Shown here: in pieces, positions 38,368 to 48,120 of the stretch
Layout of the letters: every line of letters begins with the position of its first letter
Numbering within the stretch: position 1 is the stretch's first letter
Source of the DNA: Thermococcus sibiricus MM 739
GTDB lineage: Archaea > Methanobacteriota_B > Thermococci > Thermococcales > Thermococcaceae
Length of the DNA: 64,000 nt
Reading direction: 5' to 3'
Assembly: GCF_000022545.1 (NCBI RefSeq)
Contig: NC_012883.1
Location: 1,356,276-1,420,275, forward strand
The notes under the pieces: generated by a model
Told to the model about the DNA's origin: nothing
Database searches by the model: none
Seen by the model: the letters and a program-made list of their open reading frames with translations, nothing else
Program-made: the position numbers and the translations under genes

Positions 38368-41184
38368 TCATCCCTTAGCAACTCCGATGGGCCTCATTCT
38401 TGCCACTAGATTTGCTATTCCTGCATCATGCACAACTTGAACAACATTATCAACGTTCTTATATGCACCTGGAGCTTCCTCAGCTACAACCCTCATGCTT
38501 GCTGCCTTAATGTATATTCCCCTTTGCATTAGCTCATTCCTAAGTCTGTCTCCTCTAAATTGCCTCGTTGCTGCATGTCTGCTTAAAACTCTTCCAGCAC
38601 CATGGCATGTGCTACCAAAGGTCTCTCTCATTGAACCTTCAGCTCCGGCCAATACGTAACTTGCCGTACCCATTGAACCTGGAATGAGAACAGGTTGTCC
38701 TACATTGCGGTAAGCTCTGGGAACTGCTTCATGACCTGCTGGAAATGCCCTCGTGGCACCTTTCCTGTGGACTACAACCTTGACTTTCCTTCCATCAACC
38801 TCATGCTCCTCAACTTTCGCTATGTTGTGGGCAACGTCATAAACAACGTTCATCTCTAAGTCCTCAGCTTTTTGCTTGAAGACCTCTTCAAAGCTTTCCC
38901 TCACCCAATGGGTAATCATCTGCCTGTTGGCCCAAGCGAAGTTTGCTGCACCTTTCATAGCACTAAAGTATCTTTGACCTTCCTCTGTTTGGAATGGAAC
39001 ACTCACGAGCTCTCTATCGGGCCATGGCACGTTGTACTTTCTGTTAGCTTTTTCCATTATTCTGAGATAATCGCTTGCCACCTGGTGCCCAAGACCTCTC
39101 GAACCTGTATGCACCATAACCACGATCTGCCCTTCAAAAAGGCCGTATACCTTGGCAATTTGTTCATTAAAGATTTCATCGACCACCTGTACCTCTAGGA
39201 AGTGGTTTCCTGATCCTAGAGACCCCAATTGTGGAGCTCCTCTTTGCTTCGCTGTTTGGCTTACTGCATCTGAGTTGGCTCCTTCCATTCTTCCGTTTTC
39301 TTCCAAGTGCTCTAAATCTTCTTTCCAGCCATAGCCGTTGTCAACAGCCCACTTGGCACCGTCTGATAGGACGTCCTCAAGCTGTGTCCAGTGAAGTCTA
39401 ACTCTTCCCTTGCTTCCCAGTCCGCTCGGCACGTTCTTGAAGAGCGTGTCAACGAGCTCCTTTATCCTCGGCCTTACCTCTTTCTCGGTGAGGTTCGTCC
39501 TAATGAGCCTGACGCCGCAGTTATGGACGATGATTCCGTTCGCTATGAAGTTGTGGGCGCTGTGGTAGACGCCGATGTCGTATAGTAGTTTTGAATCACT
39601 TTTCACTTTGCGGACTTCAACTACAGGATCTAAGACAAAACCCCCCTCAAGACCATACACCTTGGCAAATCTTTCGAAATCTGGCAACAGTTTAGCTAGT
39701 CTCTGATTCCTCTTTACAATGCTCTTTTCTTTGATTTTGCTGGCCACTAAGAGTTTCCTACGTAGATATTCGGCAAATATCAGAGCGTAAGGTTTCTTGG
39801 AAGTATACTCGTAGCCGATATGGGAAAGGAACTGGTAAAGCTCTAGAGTGTTTGAATAGATGGTAAGCCTGTACATAACCCTGCCGTCGTACTCTTGCAC
39901 TTTCCAGATGTGGGATGTGACTCCAAACTCCGATAGCATGTTCTTGATTGATTCAAGGTAGTCTCTGAGGTTCTCTTCGAGTTCCTTCGACTTAACTACA
40001 GTCAGGGATATGGAGTTTGGTGTGTATTTGTGTTTCTCTGTAAGGAAAGTTGGCTTGGTTCCATCAGCTCCAAAAAGCCCAGCTAAGAAGTTTCTCTTAA
40101 TCCATAATGGGGCGTTCTTAATCCAGTCTGGAACATCGAATTCAACATCACTCTTCTTGCCTACTGGAGCCCCTAACTTTATTAACAGCAAGGCAAATGC
40201 TTTAGATGTCACTTTTATTGAGTACTCAGTCCCCTCTGTCTTGAATTCGCCCCATGCCGTTTTGACTTTCTGCTTTCTTTTCCGAGAGTATACTCTTGAG
40301 GCTCTGATGTTGAAATAGAATTCTAAGTCATTTCTTAGCGCCTCAAGTCCCTCTCTGTCACCGTAGAACACTGTTACAAGTCTCTTTCTTCCGTTCTTCT
40401 CCTTGTATACGTCGAAGGAGCCATCACCTATAAAGTACCCGAGAATTCTAGCAAGAATTCCTATCCGAAGGTCTCTGAACGAGAGAGACAATAAACCTCT
40501 GTTCTCAAGGTACCTGATAATCTGTCTATCCTCTCCCTCGAAATCCTCATAGGATAGTAATATCTCGTTTGGAGGTTCCTCATACTCCGGCCCTTCGAAT
40601 GGGTAAATTGCCACTAAATCTCCCGGTTTAAGTTCTTCAGTGAGTTTATATCCGTCCTCCGTTAATATGGGATGATCCCCTGATGCTTTGAGAATTCTTC
40701 CACTTGATAAATGTATCTCGTATATCTCCTCTTCGCTGTCCCTCTCTGCAACAAGCATTATCCTTGAGCTATCGTTGTGACCCTCCTCAACGTTGTATAC
40801 CTTAAGAGGGATCCGTTTGAATTTTTTGGGGAGTTCTCTTACTTTAATCCTGAATCCAAGGTCACTTATGACCTCAGTATCCTCATGGAGGCAATTCACA
40901 TCATAACCGACCCCTCCGGGGCTTATGACCCCTTCTTTCACGTCAAAAGCCGCTACACCACCAATTGGGAAGCCGTAGCCCTGGTGGCCGTCTGGCATGA
41001 CGATGGAGTACTTGTAGATGCCCGGGAGCATGGCGACGTTGGCTGCCTGCTCCAAGGTTCTATCCTCTCTCATTTTTTGGATTAATGCATCATCTGCATA
41101 AACTCTCCCCGGAACTCTCATTCTCTTATCGAACTTCGGGATCTCCCACCTAATCTTGTCTATTCTTTTTAACGGGATTTCCAT
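38368..41184 (-). CDS. rtcB: RNA-splicing ligase RtcB with intein
   Basis: A 938-residue precursor of the GTP- and Mn2+-dependent RNA ligase that joins 2',3'-cyclic phosphate or 3'-phosphate ends to 5'-OH ends in tRNA splicing and RNA repair. Residues 1-97 and 556-938 form the ligase (480 residues after splicing). The intein sits between Asn97 and the metal-ligand Cys ([12 protein letters not shown]). Other active-site pieces are [10 protein letters not shown], the HxxxHN-like [10 protein letters not shown] and the guanylated-His segment [13 protein letters not shown]. It is the last gene of an operon with archease, an m5C methyltransferase and a PUA-like protein; GGGGTGAGAGG precedes the ATG. 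Confidence 0.96.
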   Translation of the reverse strand: MEIPLKRIDKIRWEIPKFDKRMRVPGRVYADDALIQKMREDRTLEQAANVAMLPGIYKYSIVMPDGHQGYGFPIGGVAAFDVKEGVISPGGVGYDVNCLHEDTEVISDLGFRIKVRELPKKFKRIPLKVYNVEEGHNDSSRIMLVAERDSEEEIYEIHLSSGRILKASGDHPILTEDGYKLTEELKPGDLVAIYPFEGPEYEEPPNEILLSYEDFEGEDRQIIRYLENRGLLSLSFRDLRIGILARILGYFIGDGSFDVYKEKNGRKRLVTVFYGDREGLEALRNDLEFYFNIRASRVYSRKRKQKVKTAWGEFKTEGTEYSIKVTSKAFALLLIKLGAPVGKKSDVEFDVPDWIKNAPLWIKRNFLAGLFGADGTKPTFLTEKHKYTPNSISLTVVKSKELEENLRDYLESIKNMLSEFGVTSHIWKVQEYDGRVMYRLTIYSNTLELYQFLSHIGYEYTSKKPYALIFAEYLRRKLLVASKIKEKSIVKRNQRLAKLLPDFERFAKVYGLEGGFVLDPVVEVRKVKSDSKLLYDIGVYHSAHNFIANGIIVHNCGVRLIRTNLTEKEVRPRIKELVDTLFKNVPSGLGSKGRVRLHWTQLEDVLSDGAKWAVDNGYGWKEDLEHLEENGRMEGANSDAVSQTAKQRGAPQLGSLGSGNHFLEVQVVDEIFNEQIAKVYGLFEGQIVVMVHTGSRGLGHQVASDYLRIMEKANRKYNVPWPDRELVSVPFQTEEGQRYFSAMKGAANFAWANRQMITHWVRESFEEVFKQKAEDLEMNVVYDVAHNIAKVEEHEVDGRKVKVVVHRKGATRAFPAGHEAVPRAYRNVGQPVLIPGSMGTASYVLAGAEGSMRETFGSTCHGAGRVLSRHAATRQFRGDRLRNELMQRGIYIKAASMRVVAEEAPGAYKNVDNVVQVVHDAGIANLVARMRPIGVAKG
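39520..40893 (-). other. Intein in RtcB, 458 residues, LAGLIDADG homing endonuclease
   Basis: Protein-splicing element covering residues 98-555. It starts [10 protein letters not shown], has block B with [11 protein letters not shown], and ends [12 protein letters not shown] before Cys556. Two LAGLIDADG-type motifs, [10 protein letters not shown] (about 243-252) and [10 protein letters not shown] (about 365-374), show an intact-looking endonuclease domain. The insertion is at the active-site cysteine, the same site known in Pyrococcus RtcB. All splice residues are present, so both splicing and homing may be active. Confidence 0.93.
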
Positions 41185-41232
41185 CCTCTCACCCCATAAC
41201 TTAGATATCTCTCAAAACTTTAAAAGATTGCG

Positions 41233-41637
41233 TTATTTGAGGTTTATTCTTCTTTCTTTGGGCACATAATTTTTGATAATACCGTCTTTTGCTCTTCCGC
41301 AACCAAGGTAGTAAAGCCCCCATTTTAATATTACCCACCCTCTCATTTCAGTTGAGGTTTTCAAGTCTTTTCCGCTTAGCCAAAGTTTTGCATCTTCTTC
41401 ACCAACTTCAATAACGTTCTTCGTAGCTTTTGGGCCAACCAAAAAACTCCCTTCTATCGTCAATCTTATTCCATCGCTTTCAATTTTTCCAAAATAAAGA
41501 CCTTTCTCCGTGTATACCCTTGGATTAAATGGACATTCTTTATATGCAAAAATCCTCCGGTTTGCCCTAACCTCGAAGACTAACTCAGGTGCATAACCAT
41601 ATTGCCCTATGAGCATTTCCTTAACTTTTTTGCTCAT
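41233..41637 (-). CDS. PUA/NIP7-like RNA-binding protein next to the m5C methyltransferase
   Basis: A 134-residue protein with a C-terminal PUA-like region: LYFGKIESDGIRLTIEGSFLVG (partly) and NVIEVGEEDAKLWLSGKDL, followed by RGWVILKWGLYYLGCGRAKDG, similar to the NIP7/PUA part found fused to some archaeal and eukaryotic RNA methyltransferases. It probably helps the methyltransferase bind RNA. The start at 41637 overlaps the methyltransferase stop (ATGA). Longer in-frame readings would run far into that gene and are rejected. Confidence 0.7.
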   Translation of the reverse strand: MSKKVKEMLIGQYGYAPELVFEVRANRRIFAYKECPFNPRVYTEKGLYFGKIESDGIRLTIEGSFLVGPKATKNVIEVGEEDAKLWLSGKDLKTSTEMRGWVILKWGLYYLGCGRAKDGIIKNYVPKERRINLK

Positions 41638-42548
41638 GGCTTTCTTATCTTCGCTACAAAGAACGCTTCCGTGTTGTTGTCCTGTGGATGAATGCGAAGA
41701 CATTTTCTCACCTCCTCTGAATATTTCATCCCATCGAACTCCAAAACCGGAGGAGTAGAGTGTAGGGGGAGGTCTATTTTCTCAATTTTCGCGTCAGTTT
41801 TAAGAAGGAGATAATCCACAACTCCTTCGTTTTCAAGGGGATCTATTGTACATGTAGAATACACGAGCACTCCTCTAGGCTTTAAAGCTTTATAAGCTGC
41901 CATTATCAGCTTCTTCTGGATATTAGAATAAGTTATTACTTTTTTCATGCTCCAACTGAAGAGGAACTTAAAGCTTTTCCTTACCATTCCTACACTCGAA
42001 CATGGAGCGTCAAGGAGTATTTTGTCAAAAGTATTTTCAAATCTACCAAAATAGGTCCCATCTTTAACTGTAACTCTGGTATTCAAAACCCCAAAACGAT
42101 TTAAATTTGCTATTAAGACATTAACACGCCATTTTTTCATATCATTTGCTATTATACATCCTTTATTCTCCATGTATTGAGCTATTTGAGTGGTTTTTGC
42201 ACCTGGAGCTGCTGCCATATCAAGAACAAGCTCTCCCGGTTGTGGGTCAAGCACCACCGGTGGTATCATTGAAGAAGCCTCTTGAGGAAAAACAAGACCC
42301 AATGAGTACTCAATCATATCTCCAAATTCTCGAGTATTTATAAAAAAGCCCTCTTTTACCCATGGAATGGGCTCTAACTCATACCTTTCCTCCAATCTCT
42401 CCTTTATATAATCTAAAGGGGCTTTTAAGGTGTTTATGCGTATGCTTTGCTTCATTGGTGCCACCATAAGATTCCAAAATTCCTCACTGTTGTCAAGTTC
42501 AGAATACCTCTCGTAGAATGCTTTGTTCATTTCAAGCACTTTTTCCAT
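41634..42548 (-). CDS. RNA (cytosine-5)-methyltransferase, Trm4/NSUN family
   Basis: A 304-residue S-adenosylmethionine-dependent enzyme forming m5C in RNA, probably tRNA. The SAM-binding motif is DMAAAPGAKTTQIAQ (about 111-125); motif IV DAPCSSVGMVRKS and motif VI YSTCTIDPLENE contain the two cysteines characteristic of the family. The P. abyssi homolog is a tRNA methyltransferase whose specificity is improved by archease, and the archease gene lies ten bases upstream here. RtcB in the same operon is also an archease client. Confidence 0.9.
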   Translation of the reverse strand: MEKVLEMNKAFYERYSELDNSEEFWNLMVAPMKQSIRINTLKAPLDYIKERLEERYELEPIPWVKEGFFINTREFGDMIEYSLGLVFPQEASSMIPPVVLDPQPGELVLDMAAAPGAKTTQIAQYMENKGCIIANDMKKWRVNVLIANLNRFGVLNTRVTVKDGTYFGRFENTFDKILLDAPCSSVGMVRKSFKFLFSWSMKKVITYSNIQKKLIMAAYKALKPRGVLVYSTCTIDPLENEGVVDYLLLKTDAKIEKIDLPLHSTPPVLEFDGMKYSEEVRKCLRIHPQDNNTEAFFVAKIRKP

Positions 42549-42557
42549 GAAACCACC

Positions 42558-42983
42558 TCATATGTCCGGAACAAGTTGAGTCATCCAAGTACCATCTTCA
42601 AATTGTTTTATGTTCATTTCATGATATGTTATTGCCTTTACCTCTTCTTTGGGTTCGTGTTTCTCACTTAAAGGCTCACCATAAGCTTTTGCTTTAAGTT
42701 TATAACCCTCTTTTGTTTTTTCTATCTTAACCTCAAAATCTCCAAATACTAAGCCTTCTGTATCATGAAGGATTAGGAGTTCCTCAAGAAAACTGTAAAG
42801 CAGAGCGTATAAATCCTCCCCCTCTACCTCAATTTCTCGCATCTCTTTTCGATCAACCTTTCTTACATCTACCATAACATCGAAAAGTGCAGTTGCAACC
42901 GCCTCAAAGGCCTCTTCCAGTGTATCCCCATAACCCCTTATTCCAATGTCTGCGGTATGCTCGTAGTGCTCCCATCTCTTCAT
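42558..42983 (-). CDS. Archease
   Basis: A 141-residue small acidic chaperone-like protein. It is known to activate RtcB ligase by promoting its guanylylation and to modulate the tRNA m5C methyltransferase. Conserved pieces are [22 protein letters not shown] (in parts, about 7-28), with the metal-binding Asp in HTADIG, the central [15 protein letters not shown], and the C-terminal [12 protein letters not shown] and LVPDI ending. GGTGGGAG precedes the ATG at 42983. It is first in an operon that also holds both of its known partners, the methyltransferase and rtcB. Confidence 0.95.
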   Translation of the reverse strand: MKRWEHYEHTADIGIRGYGDTLEEAFEAVATALFDVMVDVRKVDRKEMREIEVEGEDLYALLYSFLEELLILHDTEGLVFGDFEVKIEKTKEGYKLKAKAYGEPLSEKHEPKEEVKAITYHEMNIKQFEDGTWMTQLVPDI

Positions 42984-43042
42984 TTCTCCCACCCGATAGA
43001 TTAATATTTCCCTAAGTTTATTAGGATTAGGGGCGAATTATC

Positions 43043-43909
43043 ATGAGGGAAATAACCACAAAGAGAATTATGGAAATGAAAGGAAAAGAAAAAATAACAA
43101 TGGTCACGGCTTATGATTATCCATCGGGCCTTATAGCAGATAAAGCAGGAATCGATATTATCTTCGTGGGGGATTCTCTTGGAATGGTTGTTTATGGCGA
43201 TGAAAACACTTTAAACGTAACTATGGACCAGATGGTATATCACACCAGGGCCGTAGCCAAGGCTGTTAAACGAGGTTTAGTGCTTGCCGATATGCCATTT
43301 ATGAGTTATGAAACAAGTGTGGAAGAGGGCATAAAAAATGCTGCCCGATTGGTTCAGGCTGGAGCAGATGCTGTGAAGATTGAGGGTGGCTATGACCATA
43401 AAAAGCTTGTCAAGAAGCTTGTTAGGAGTGGCATACCTGTTATGGGTCATACAGGACTTACTCCTCAGAGATATCTACGTTTAGGTGGTTATCATATAAC
43501 CGGAGAAACTGAAGAAGAAATTGAAGAGATCATTAGAGATGCAAAGGCTCTAGAAAAGGCCGGAGCTTTTGCTGTTGTTTTGGAGTTTGTACTTTCAGAT
43601 GTAGCAAAACTCGTCACAGAAGAGGTTAAAATCCCTACTATAGGAATAGGATCTGGCCCATACTGTGATGGCCAGGTACTAGTCTGGCATGATCTGCTTG
43701 GCTTTTATGAGCATACCCCTCCATTTGTAAAAAAATATGCAGATTTGAGAAATATAATCCAGCTGGCACTTGAGAATTACAAAGAAGAGGTAAAAGATGG
43801 AAAATTCCCCAGCGGGCAGTATTACTGGGAATTCCTAGATAAAGATGATTTTGAAAAGAAGAAAAAGAGAGCTATGGAAAGACTAAGCCAAGAAGAATCC
43901 GAGGATTGA
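43043..43909 (+). CDS. panB: Ketopantoate hydroxymethyltransferase
   Basis: A 288-residue TIM-barrel enzyme that forms ketopantoate from 2-oxoisovalerate and a one-carbon donor, an early step of coenzyme A synthesis. Metal and substrate motifs are visible: TAYDYPSG (about 22-29), [11 protein letters not shown] (about 42-52), DMPFMSYE (about 83-90), KIEGG (about 114-118), MGHTGLTPQ (about 136-144) and [20 protein letters not shown] (in parts, about 202-221). It starts divergently from archease and overlaps the reading frame of the next gene at its 3' end. Confidence 0.94.
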   Translation: MREITTKRIMEMKGKEKITMVTAYDYPSGLIADKAGIDIIFVGDSLGMVVYGDENTLNVTMDQMVYHTRAVAKAVKRGLVLADMPFMSYETSVEEGIKNAARLVQAGADAVKIEGGYDHKKLVKKLVRSGIPVMGHTGLTPQRYLRLGGYHITGETEEEIEEIIRDAKALEKAGAFAVVLEFVLSDVAKLVTEEVKIPTIGIGSGPYCDGQVLVWHDLLGFYEHTPPFVKKYADLRNIIQLALENYKEEVKDGKFPSGQYYWEFLDKDDFEKKKKRAMERLSQEESED

Positions 43910-43914
43910 TCACT

Positions 43915-44979
43915 TTGAATTGGAGAGAGAAAATTAGAACTGAACTCTTCAATATTACAATCCCCGGAGGCTACGCAGATAAGGTTCCCCATAGAGAAGA
44001 CCTTTTAGACTGCTCCCTTGGAACAAATCCTTTTGGAACCTCCCCAAGGGTAAAACAAAAACTGAAAAATCTAGAAATAGAAATTTCCAAATACCCTGAT
44101 GTCCATTATACTGAGCTTAGAAATGCCTTATCAGACTACTGGGGGATAGACAAGAATAGTATTTTCTTTGGATATGGCTCGATGGGCTGCTTCGAGAAAG
44201 TAAATAAGTTTGCCATAAAAAATGGTGCCAAAGTTCTTGGAATATCCCCCCAATATACAAGATACATAAGCGATGTAATCGTTATGGGTGGAATCTATGA
44301 ATCCGTGCTTCTTAAGGCAGAAAATAACTTTAAAATTGATATTGGAGAGATTATAAACTCAATGACTTCTGAACATACACTGTTTTACCTTGACAACCCC
44401 CATAATCCAACGGGACAACTGGTAACACTCAAAGAAATTGAAGAAATCGTGGAAGAGGCCAAACAAAAAGGTGTTCTAGTGTTGATAGACGAAGCTTATG
44501 GGGATTTTGTTGATAAGAAACAATCAGCCATAAATCTAAACGCAGATAACTTGATTGTGTTACGTTCATTCTCCAAAGGGTTTGGGTTGGCCTCTATGAG
44601 AGTGGGATATGCAGTTATAAGGAACAGAGAACTTAGGGAGCTCTATAAAAAAGTGGATCTTCCATTTCCAATAACAGCAACAGGTGAGGCCTTAGCAGTT
44701 GCAGCCCTTAGAGACCAAGAATTCCTAGAAAAAAGCAGAAAACAGATAGCAACTATAAAGGAAAGGATAATTCATAACCTCAAAAAGATGTTCCAAATAC
44801 CTGAAACTCATCCAAAAACCCCAATAATGCTTGTTGGCGGAGAGGGGGACACTTATGATTATTTTTTGAAACGGGGAGTACTAACAGTAGCTGGATCAGC
44901 ATTCAAACCTTTGGATAACTCTTATGTTAGATTAAGGGTCCCAAAAAATGAAGAAGAACTTCTAAGAAGACTCTTTTAG
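43915..44979 (+). CDS. PLP-dependent aminotransferase, HisC/CobD-like
   Basis: A 354-residue fold-type I enzyme. The PLP lysine lies in RSFSKGFGLASMRVGYA (about 219-235), the asparagine-containing loop in YLDNPHNPTGQLV (about 155-167) and the aspartate in VLIDEAYGDF. It resembles histidinol-phosphate aminotransferase and threonine-phosphate decarboxylase. The start is probably the TTG at 43915, just after GAGGATTGATC; the TTG at 43906, overlapping the panB stop, is an alternative. Coupling to panB hints at a link to CoA or amino-acid synthesis, but the substrate is unknown. Confidence 0.78.
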   Translation: MNWREKIRTELFNITIPGGYADKVPHREDLLDCSLGTNPFGTSPRVKQKLKNLEIEISKYPDVHYTELRNALSDYWGIDKNSIFFGYGSMGCFEKVNKFAIKNGAKVLGISPQYTRYISDVIVMGGIYESVLLKAENNFKIDIGEIINSMTSEHTLFYLDNPHNPTGQLVTLKEIEEIVEEAKQKGVLVLIDEAYGDFVDKKQSAINLNADNLIVLRSFSKGFGLASMRVGYAVIRNRELRELYKKVDLPFPITATGEALAVAALRDQEFLEKSRKQIATIKERIIHNLKKMFQIPETHPKTPIMLVGGEGDTYDYFLKRGVLTVAGSAFKPLDNSYVRLRVPKNEEELLRRLF

Positions 44980-45810
44980 TTCACTTTTTATCCTACTTAC
45001 CACCAATGTGCCCACAGTTATTAAAATAAATCCAATCATATGATAAGACGTGAAGGTCTCTCCCAACACTATAGCAACCCCAATTGCTACTGCTGGGGCG
45101 GGTGTAATTATAGCAGTGGCTTTTGAAAGGTTTATGCGCTTTATTGACAGATACCACACAACTTGGCCTAGAGAAAGAATAAGGGCTTCAGCTATTGCAA
45201 ATTTTGAAAATTCAAGTCCCCGAGGAAGTGCCAAGAGCAATAATAATATTCCTCCGAAGGTATTTCTAAAAGCTGCTATGAGGAATGGATTATATGGGAG
45301 TCTCTTTGCTATCACGTGGCCACTTTGCCAAAATAATGGAACCAGAAGAAGGAGTAAATCGCCTTTTCTAGGAACAATAGCTTTTCCTTGGGTTATCACC
45401 AACGTGAGGCCTAAAAGGATTAAAATAGACCAGAGAATTTGATTCTTTGTTATTTTTTCTCGCAGTATGATATAAGACAACACAAAAGAAAAGAGTACCT
45501 CAGCTCTCGTTATTAATGAAGCATTTATCGCTGTGCTAAGTTGCGCTCCATAGGAATATGCTATGTATGCCAATGCAGTCCCGAATACTCCTACTAGAGC
45601 AGCTTTTGGAATATATTGTGGACTTTCTCTGGCTTCTTTCCAGCTTGAAGTCGAGAATACAATTGGCCACAAGATAAGAGAAGCAATAATTGCGGAAAAT
45701 GCAGCAAAACTCATAGGATTTGTGGGATTTGCTTTTATGACTACTGGTTCTATTCCGTATAGAAACATTCCTAAAAAAGCTAAAAATGTGCCTTCAGTCT
45801 CTCTGTTCAT
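44962..45810 (-). CDS. EamA/DMT-family transporter
   Basis: A 282-residue membrane protein with ten predicted transmembrane helices in two EamA repeats (first about 8-130, second about 145-275). EamA proteins move amino acids, nucleotides or metabolites out of or into the cell; the substrate cannot be read from sequence. It overlaps the end of the upstream PqqD-like gene by 17 bases and converges with the aminotransferase gene, overlapping by 18 bases. The ATG at 45810 follows GGTGG by four or five bases; a second ATG nine bases earlier lies directly on the ribosome site. Confidence 0.83.
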   Translation of the reverse strand: MNRETEGTFLAFLGMFLYGIEPVVIKANPTNPMSFAAFSAIIASLILWPIVFSTSSWKEARESPQYIPKAALVGVFGTALAYIAYSYGAQLSTAINASLITRAEVLFSFVLSYIILREKITKNQILWSILILLGLTLVITQGKAIVPRKGDLLLLLVPLFWQSGHVIAKRLPYNPFLIAAFRNTFGGILLLLLALPRGLEFSKFAIAEALILSLGQVVWYLSIKRINLSKATAIITPAPAVAIGVAIVLGETFTSYHMIGFILITVGTLVVSRIKSELKESS

Positions 45811-46132
45811 CCCATCCACCCAAGAGAATCAAGTTTCTCTTGTATAACTCGAGAATAAATGTTACAAGACGCTCATATAACGGTTCTGCCTCTTCACCAA
45901 ATCTCTCCTTCACTTTCTTTCCAATTTGCTCTATTGTTCTTGTACCATCACAAAGGTCCCATACAAAAGTTCCCAGCTCATCCAGTTCAAGTCGCCTATA
46001 CTCACCATGGAGTTTTCTCGCAAGGAAGTCCAATTTGGATTTCATTGGGATTAGAAGGTAATGTTTACCATTAATTTCTCTCAGCTCAATTTCATCATTT
46101 CTTTTTGGGATAAGTGTGAGATATTCATCCAT
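45794..46132 (-). CDS. PqqD-like (RRE-fold) protein
   Basis: A 112-residue protein of the PqqD-like family. The winged-helix pattern is visible: RLELDELGTFVWDLCDGTRTIEQIGKKVKERF (in parts, about 48-79), then a helix that ends the domain (LYERLVTFILELYKRNLILL). PqqD-like domains bind leader peptides in RiPP pathways, but many archaeal stand-alone copies have no known partner. It sits between tRNA-Ser and the EamA transporter and overlaps the latter, suggesting a shared transcript. A second PqqD-like gene lies 5 kb away in the RiPP cluster; the two are only distantly alike. Confidence 0.7.
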   Translation of the reverse strand: MDEYLTLIPKRNDEIELREINGKHYLLIPMKSKLDFLARKLHGEYRRLELDELGTFVWDLCDGTRTIEQIGKKVKERFGEEAEPLYERLVTFILELYKRNLILLGGWDEQRD

Positions 46133-46178
46133 TGTGCCCCCACCAAGGGAAATGAGAAGAAGAGACTTATAAGAGTGT

Positions 46179-46266
46179 TGGCGCCGGGGCAGGGATTTGA
46201 ACCCTGGCGGGCTTAACGCCCACGGACTCTCCAGGCCCGCGCCTTCCCAGGCTAGGCTACCCCGGC
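46179..46266 (-). tRNA. tRNA-Ser (GGA), CCA encoded
   Basis: The minus strand folds into a class II tRNA: acceptor stem GCCGGGG with CCCCGGC, D stem GCC/GGC, anticodon stem CGGGC/GTCCG with loop CTGGAGA giving anticodon GGA (reads UCC/UCU, serine), a long variable arm, T stem CAGGG/CCCTG with loop TTCAAAT. The discriminator base is G, as required for serine, and the 3' CCA is in the DNA (46179-46181). No intron. It lies just after the S10 gene on the same strand. Confidence 0.95.
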
Positions 46267-46283
46267 GCTAAAAATAATGAGAA

Positions 46284-46592
46284 TCATGAGACAAGCTCAA
46301 TCTCAATAGTCACATCTTCAGGAACACGAATCCTCATAATTTGTCTCATAGCCCTCTCATCAGCCTCAATGTCAATAAGCCTTTTATGAACTCTTAGTTC
46401 AAATTTATCAAAAGTTGCACTTCCCTCTCCATCTGGGCTTTTTCTTGTAGTAATCCTTATTCTCTTTGTGGGCAATGGTATGGGGCCACTCATTCTAACC
46501 CCAGTTCTCTCTGCAATTTGCTTGATTTGATCTGTAACATCATTAAGAGCACTTATGTCCGTGCTCGCCAGTTTAATTCTTGCCTTTTGCAT
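46284..46592 (-). CDS. rpsJ: Ribosomal protein S10 (uS10)
   Basis: A 102-residue small-subunit protein. It has the typical uS10 beginning [12 protein letters not shown], the loop [26 protein letters not shown] (in parts) that reaches into the 30S head, and [15 protein letters not shown] near the end. GAGGTGA lies five bases before the ATG at 46592. Its position directly after EF-1alpha on the same strand is the conserved archaeal tuf-rpsJ arrangement; the serine tRNA follows it. Confidence 0.96.
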   Translation of the reverse strand: MQKARIKLASTDISALNDVTDQIKQIAERTGVRMSGPIPLPTKRIRITTRKSPDGEGSATFDKFELRVHKRLIDIEADERAMRQIMRIRVPEDVTIEIELVS

Positions 46593-46659
46593 TTTTGTCA
46601 CCTCTATAAGATCTAATGACAAAATCAATAATTTTAAAGGAAAAGACTAGAGAAGGGCT

Positions 46660-47946
46660 TCACTCGCCCTTCTGGATGGATATGACCATACCAGCTGCGA
46701 CTGTTTGACCCATGTCTCTGATAGCGAATCTACCGAGCTGTGGTAGTTCTTTAACTGGCTCGATGACCATTGGCTTGGTTGGTCTGAGGACAACGATAGC
46801 TGAGTCACCGGTCTTGATGAATTGTGGGTTCTCCTCAACGACGTTACCTGTTCTTGGGTCGAGTTTGGCTAAGAGTTGCTCGAACCTAACTGCAACCTGG
46901 GTTGTGTGAGCGTGGAGGACTGGTGTGTAACCGATTGTAATAGCTGTTGGGTGGTTAAGCACGATAATTTGGGCCTTGAATGTGTCCCTTGGTCTGACAA
47001 CTGTTGGTGGGTTGGTTGTGTGACCAGCAACGTCACCTCTCTTTATGTCGTTCTTACCGACACCTCTGACGTTGAAACCAATGTTGTCACCTGGAAGGGC
47101 CTCGGGCATTGACTCGTGGTGCATTTCAATGCTCTTAACTTCACCTTGTATTGGCTTGTGGAAGATTGTTGATGCAGGCTCAAAGATAATTACATCGCCG
47201 ACCTTAAGTACTCCTGTTTCAACTCTACCAACTGGGACTGTACCAACACCCTTAATTGAGTAAACGTCTTGGATTGGGATTCTAAGTGGCTTGTCAGTTG
47301 GCTTCTCTGGCTCTGGTATCTGGTCAAGGGCCTCTATGAGTGTTGGGCCGTTGTACCAGGGCATCTTGTCGCTCTTCTTAACTACGTTGTCGCCTTCCCA
47401 AGCACTGATTGGGATGACTGGGAAGTTCTTGTAACCGAGCATTTGTAAGAGCTTTGTAACCTGGGTTGCGACTTCCTTGAATCTCTTCTCGTCGTACTTG
47501 ACTGCGTCCATCTTGTTTACACCGACTATAATGTGGTTAATACCAAGGGTTCTTGCAAGGAAAGCGTGCTCCTTGGTCTGTGGCATGACACCATCTGTAG
47601 CTGCAACTATAAGAACGGCAGCGTCAGCTTGGCTTGCACCAGTAATCATGTTTTTAACGAAGTCTCTGTGTCCTGGAGCGTCGATGATGGTGATGTACCT
47701 ATGAGGAGTCTCAAACTTTGTATGGGCAACGTCAATGGTAATACCTCTTTCTCTCTCTTCCTTGAGTCTGTCCATAACCCAAGCGAACTTGAATGACTTA
47801 CCTTTTTCACCCATTTCCTCGAACTTCTTAATGATTTGCTCAGGAATGTTGGCTGTATCAAAGAGCAATCTACCGATTGTTGTACTCTTTCCGTGGTCTA
47901 CGTGTCCGATAAACACTATATTAACGTGTGGCTTCTCCTTTGCCAT
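46660..47946 (-). CDS. tuf: Elongation factor 1-alpha (aEF-Tu)
   Basis: A 428-residue GTPase that delivers aminoacyl-tRNA to the ribosome. G motifs: GHVDHGKST (14-22), DAPGHRDFV (about 91-99), and NKMD (about 147-150). Domains II and III follow, with the tRNA-contact segment [21 protein letters not shown] precedes the ATG by about nine bases, and a strong TATA box lies upstream at 47994-48001. It heads the tuf-rpsJ unit. Confidence 0.97.
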   Translation of the reverse strand: MAKEKPHVNIVFIGHVDHGKSTTIGRLLFDTANIPEQIIKKFEEMGEKGKSFKFAWVMDRLKEERERGITIDVAHTKFETPHRYITIIDAPGHRDFVKNMITGASQADAAVLIVAATDGVMPQTKEHAFLARTLGINHIIVGVNKMDAVKYDEKRFKEVATQVTKLLQMLGYKNFPVIPISAWEGDNVVKKSDKMPWYNGPTLIEALDQIPEPEKPTDKPLRIPIQDVYSIKGVGTVPVGRVETGVLKVGDVIIFEPASTIFHKPIQGEVKSIEMHHESMPEALPGDNIGFNVRGVGKNDIKRGDVAGHTTNPPTVVRPRDTFKAQIIVLNHPTAITIGYTPVLHAHTTQVAVRFEQLLAKLDPRTGNVVEENPQFIKTGDSAIVVLRPTKPMVIEPVKELPQLGRFAIRDMGQTVAAGMVISIQKGE

Positions 47947-47993
47947 CTTAACACACCTCCAAAGTTATACCTAACTCTATTCACCTAAGTGGG

Positions 47994-48002
47994 TTTTTAA
48001 AG
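47994..48002 (-). promoter_or_regulatory. TATA box of the EF-1alpha gene
   Basis: Minus-strand CTTTAAAAA lies about 50 bases before the tuf ATG, giving a leader of about 24 bases with GGAGGT. The upstream context AGAAAG is a reasonable purine-rich BRE. Confidence 0.65.
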
Positions 48003-48017
48003 CTTTCTCTAAACCTC

Positions 48018-48058
48018 GGCTCTCTCAAGCGGGAAACCCGCATCTGTTTGAGAGAGCC
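48018..48058. repeat. Strong bulged hairpin upstream of tuf
   Basis: GGCTCTCTCAA (48018-48028) pairs perfectly with TTGAGAGAGCC (48048-48058). Directly inside, GCGGG (48029-48033) pairs with CCCGC (48037-48041) around an AAA loop; six bases (48042-48047) are bulged. This gives 16 base pairs in a 41-base element, GC-richer than its surroundings. It lies between the tuf TATA box and another minus-strand TATA-like element near 48090-48096, so it may be part of a small RNA or an upstream tuf leader. I cannot assign it to a known RNA family. Confidence 0.6.
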
Positions 48059-48120
48059 TCATGAGTTCATGTTTGGATAAAACCTAGGGTTTAAAAAATT
48101 AACTAAAATTATACGGCTCG

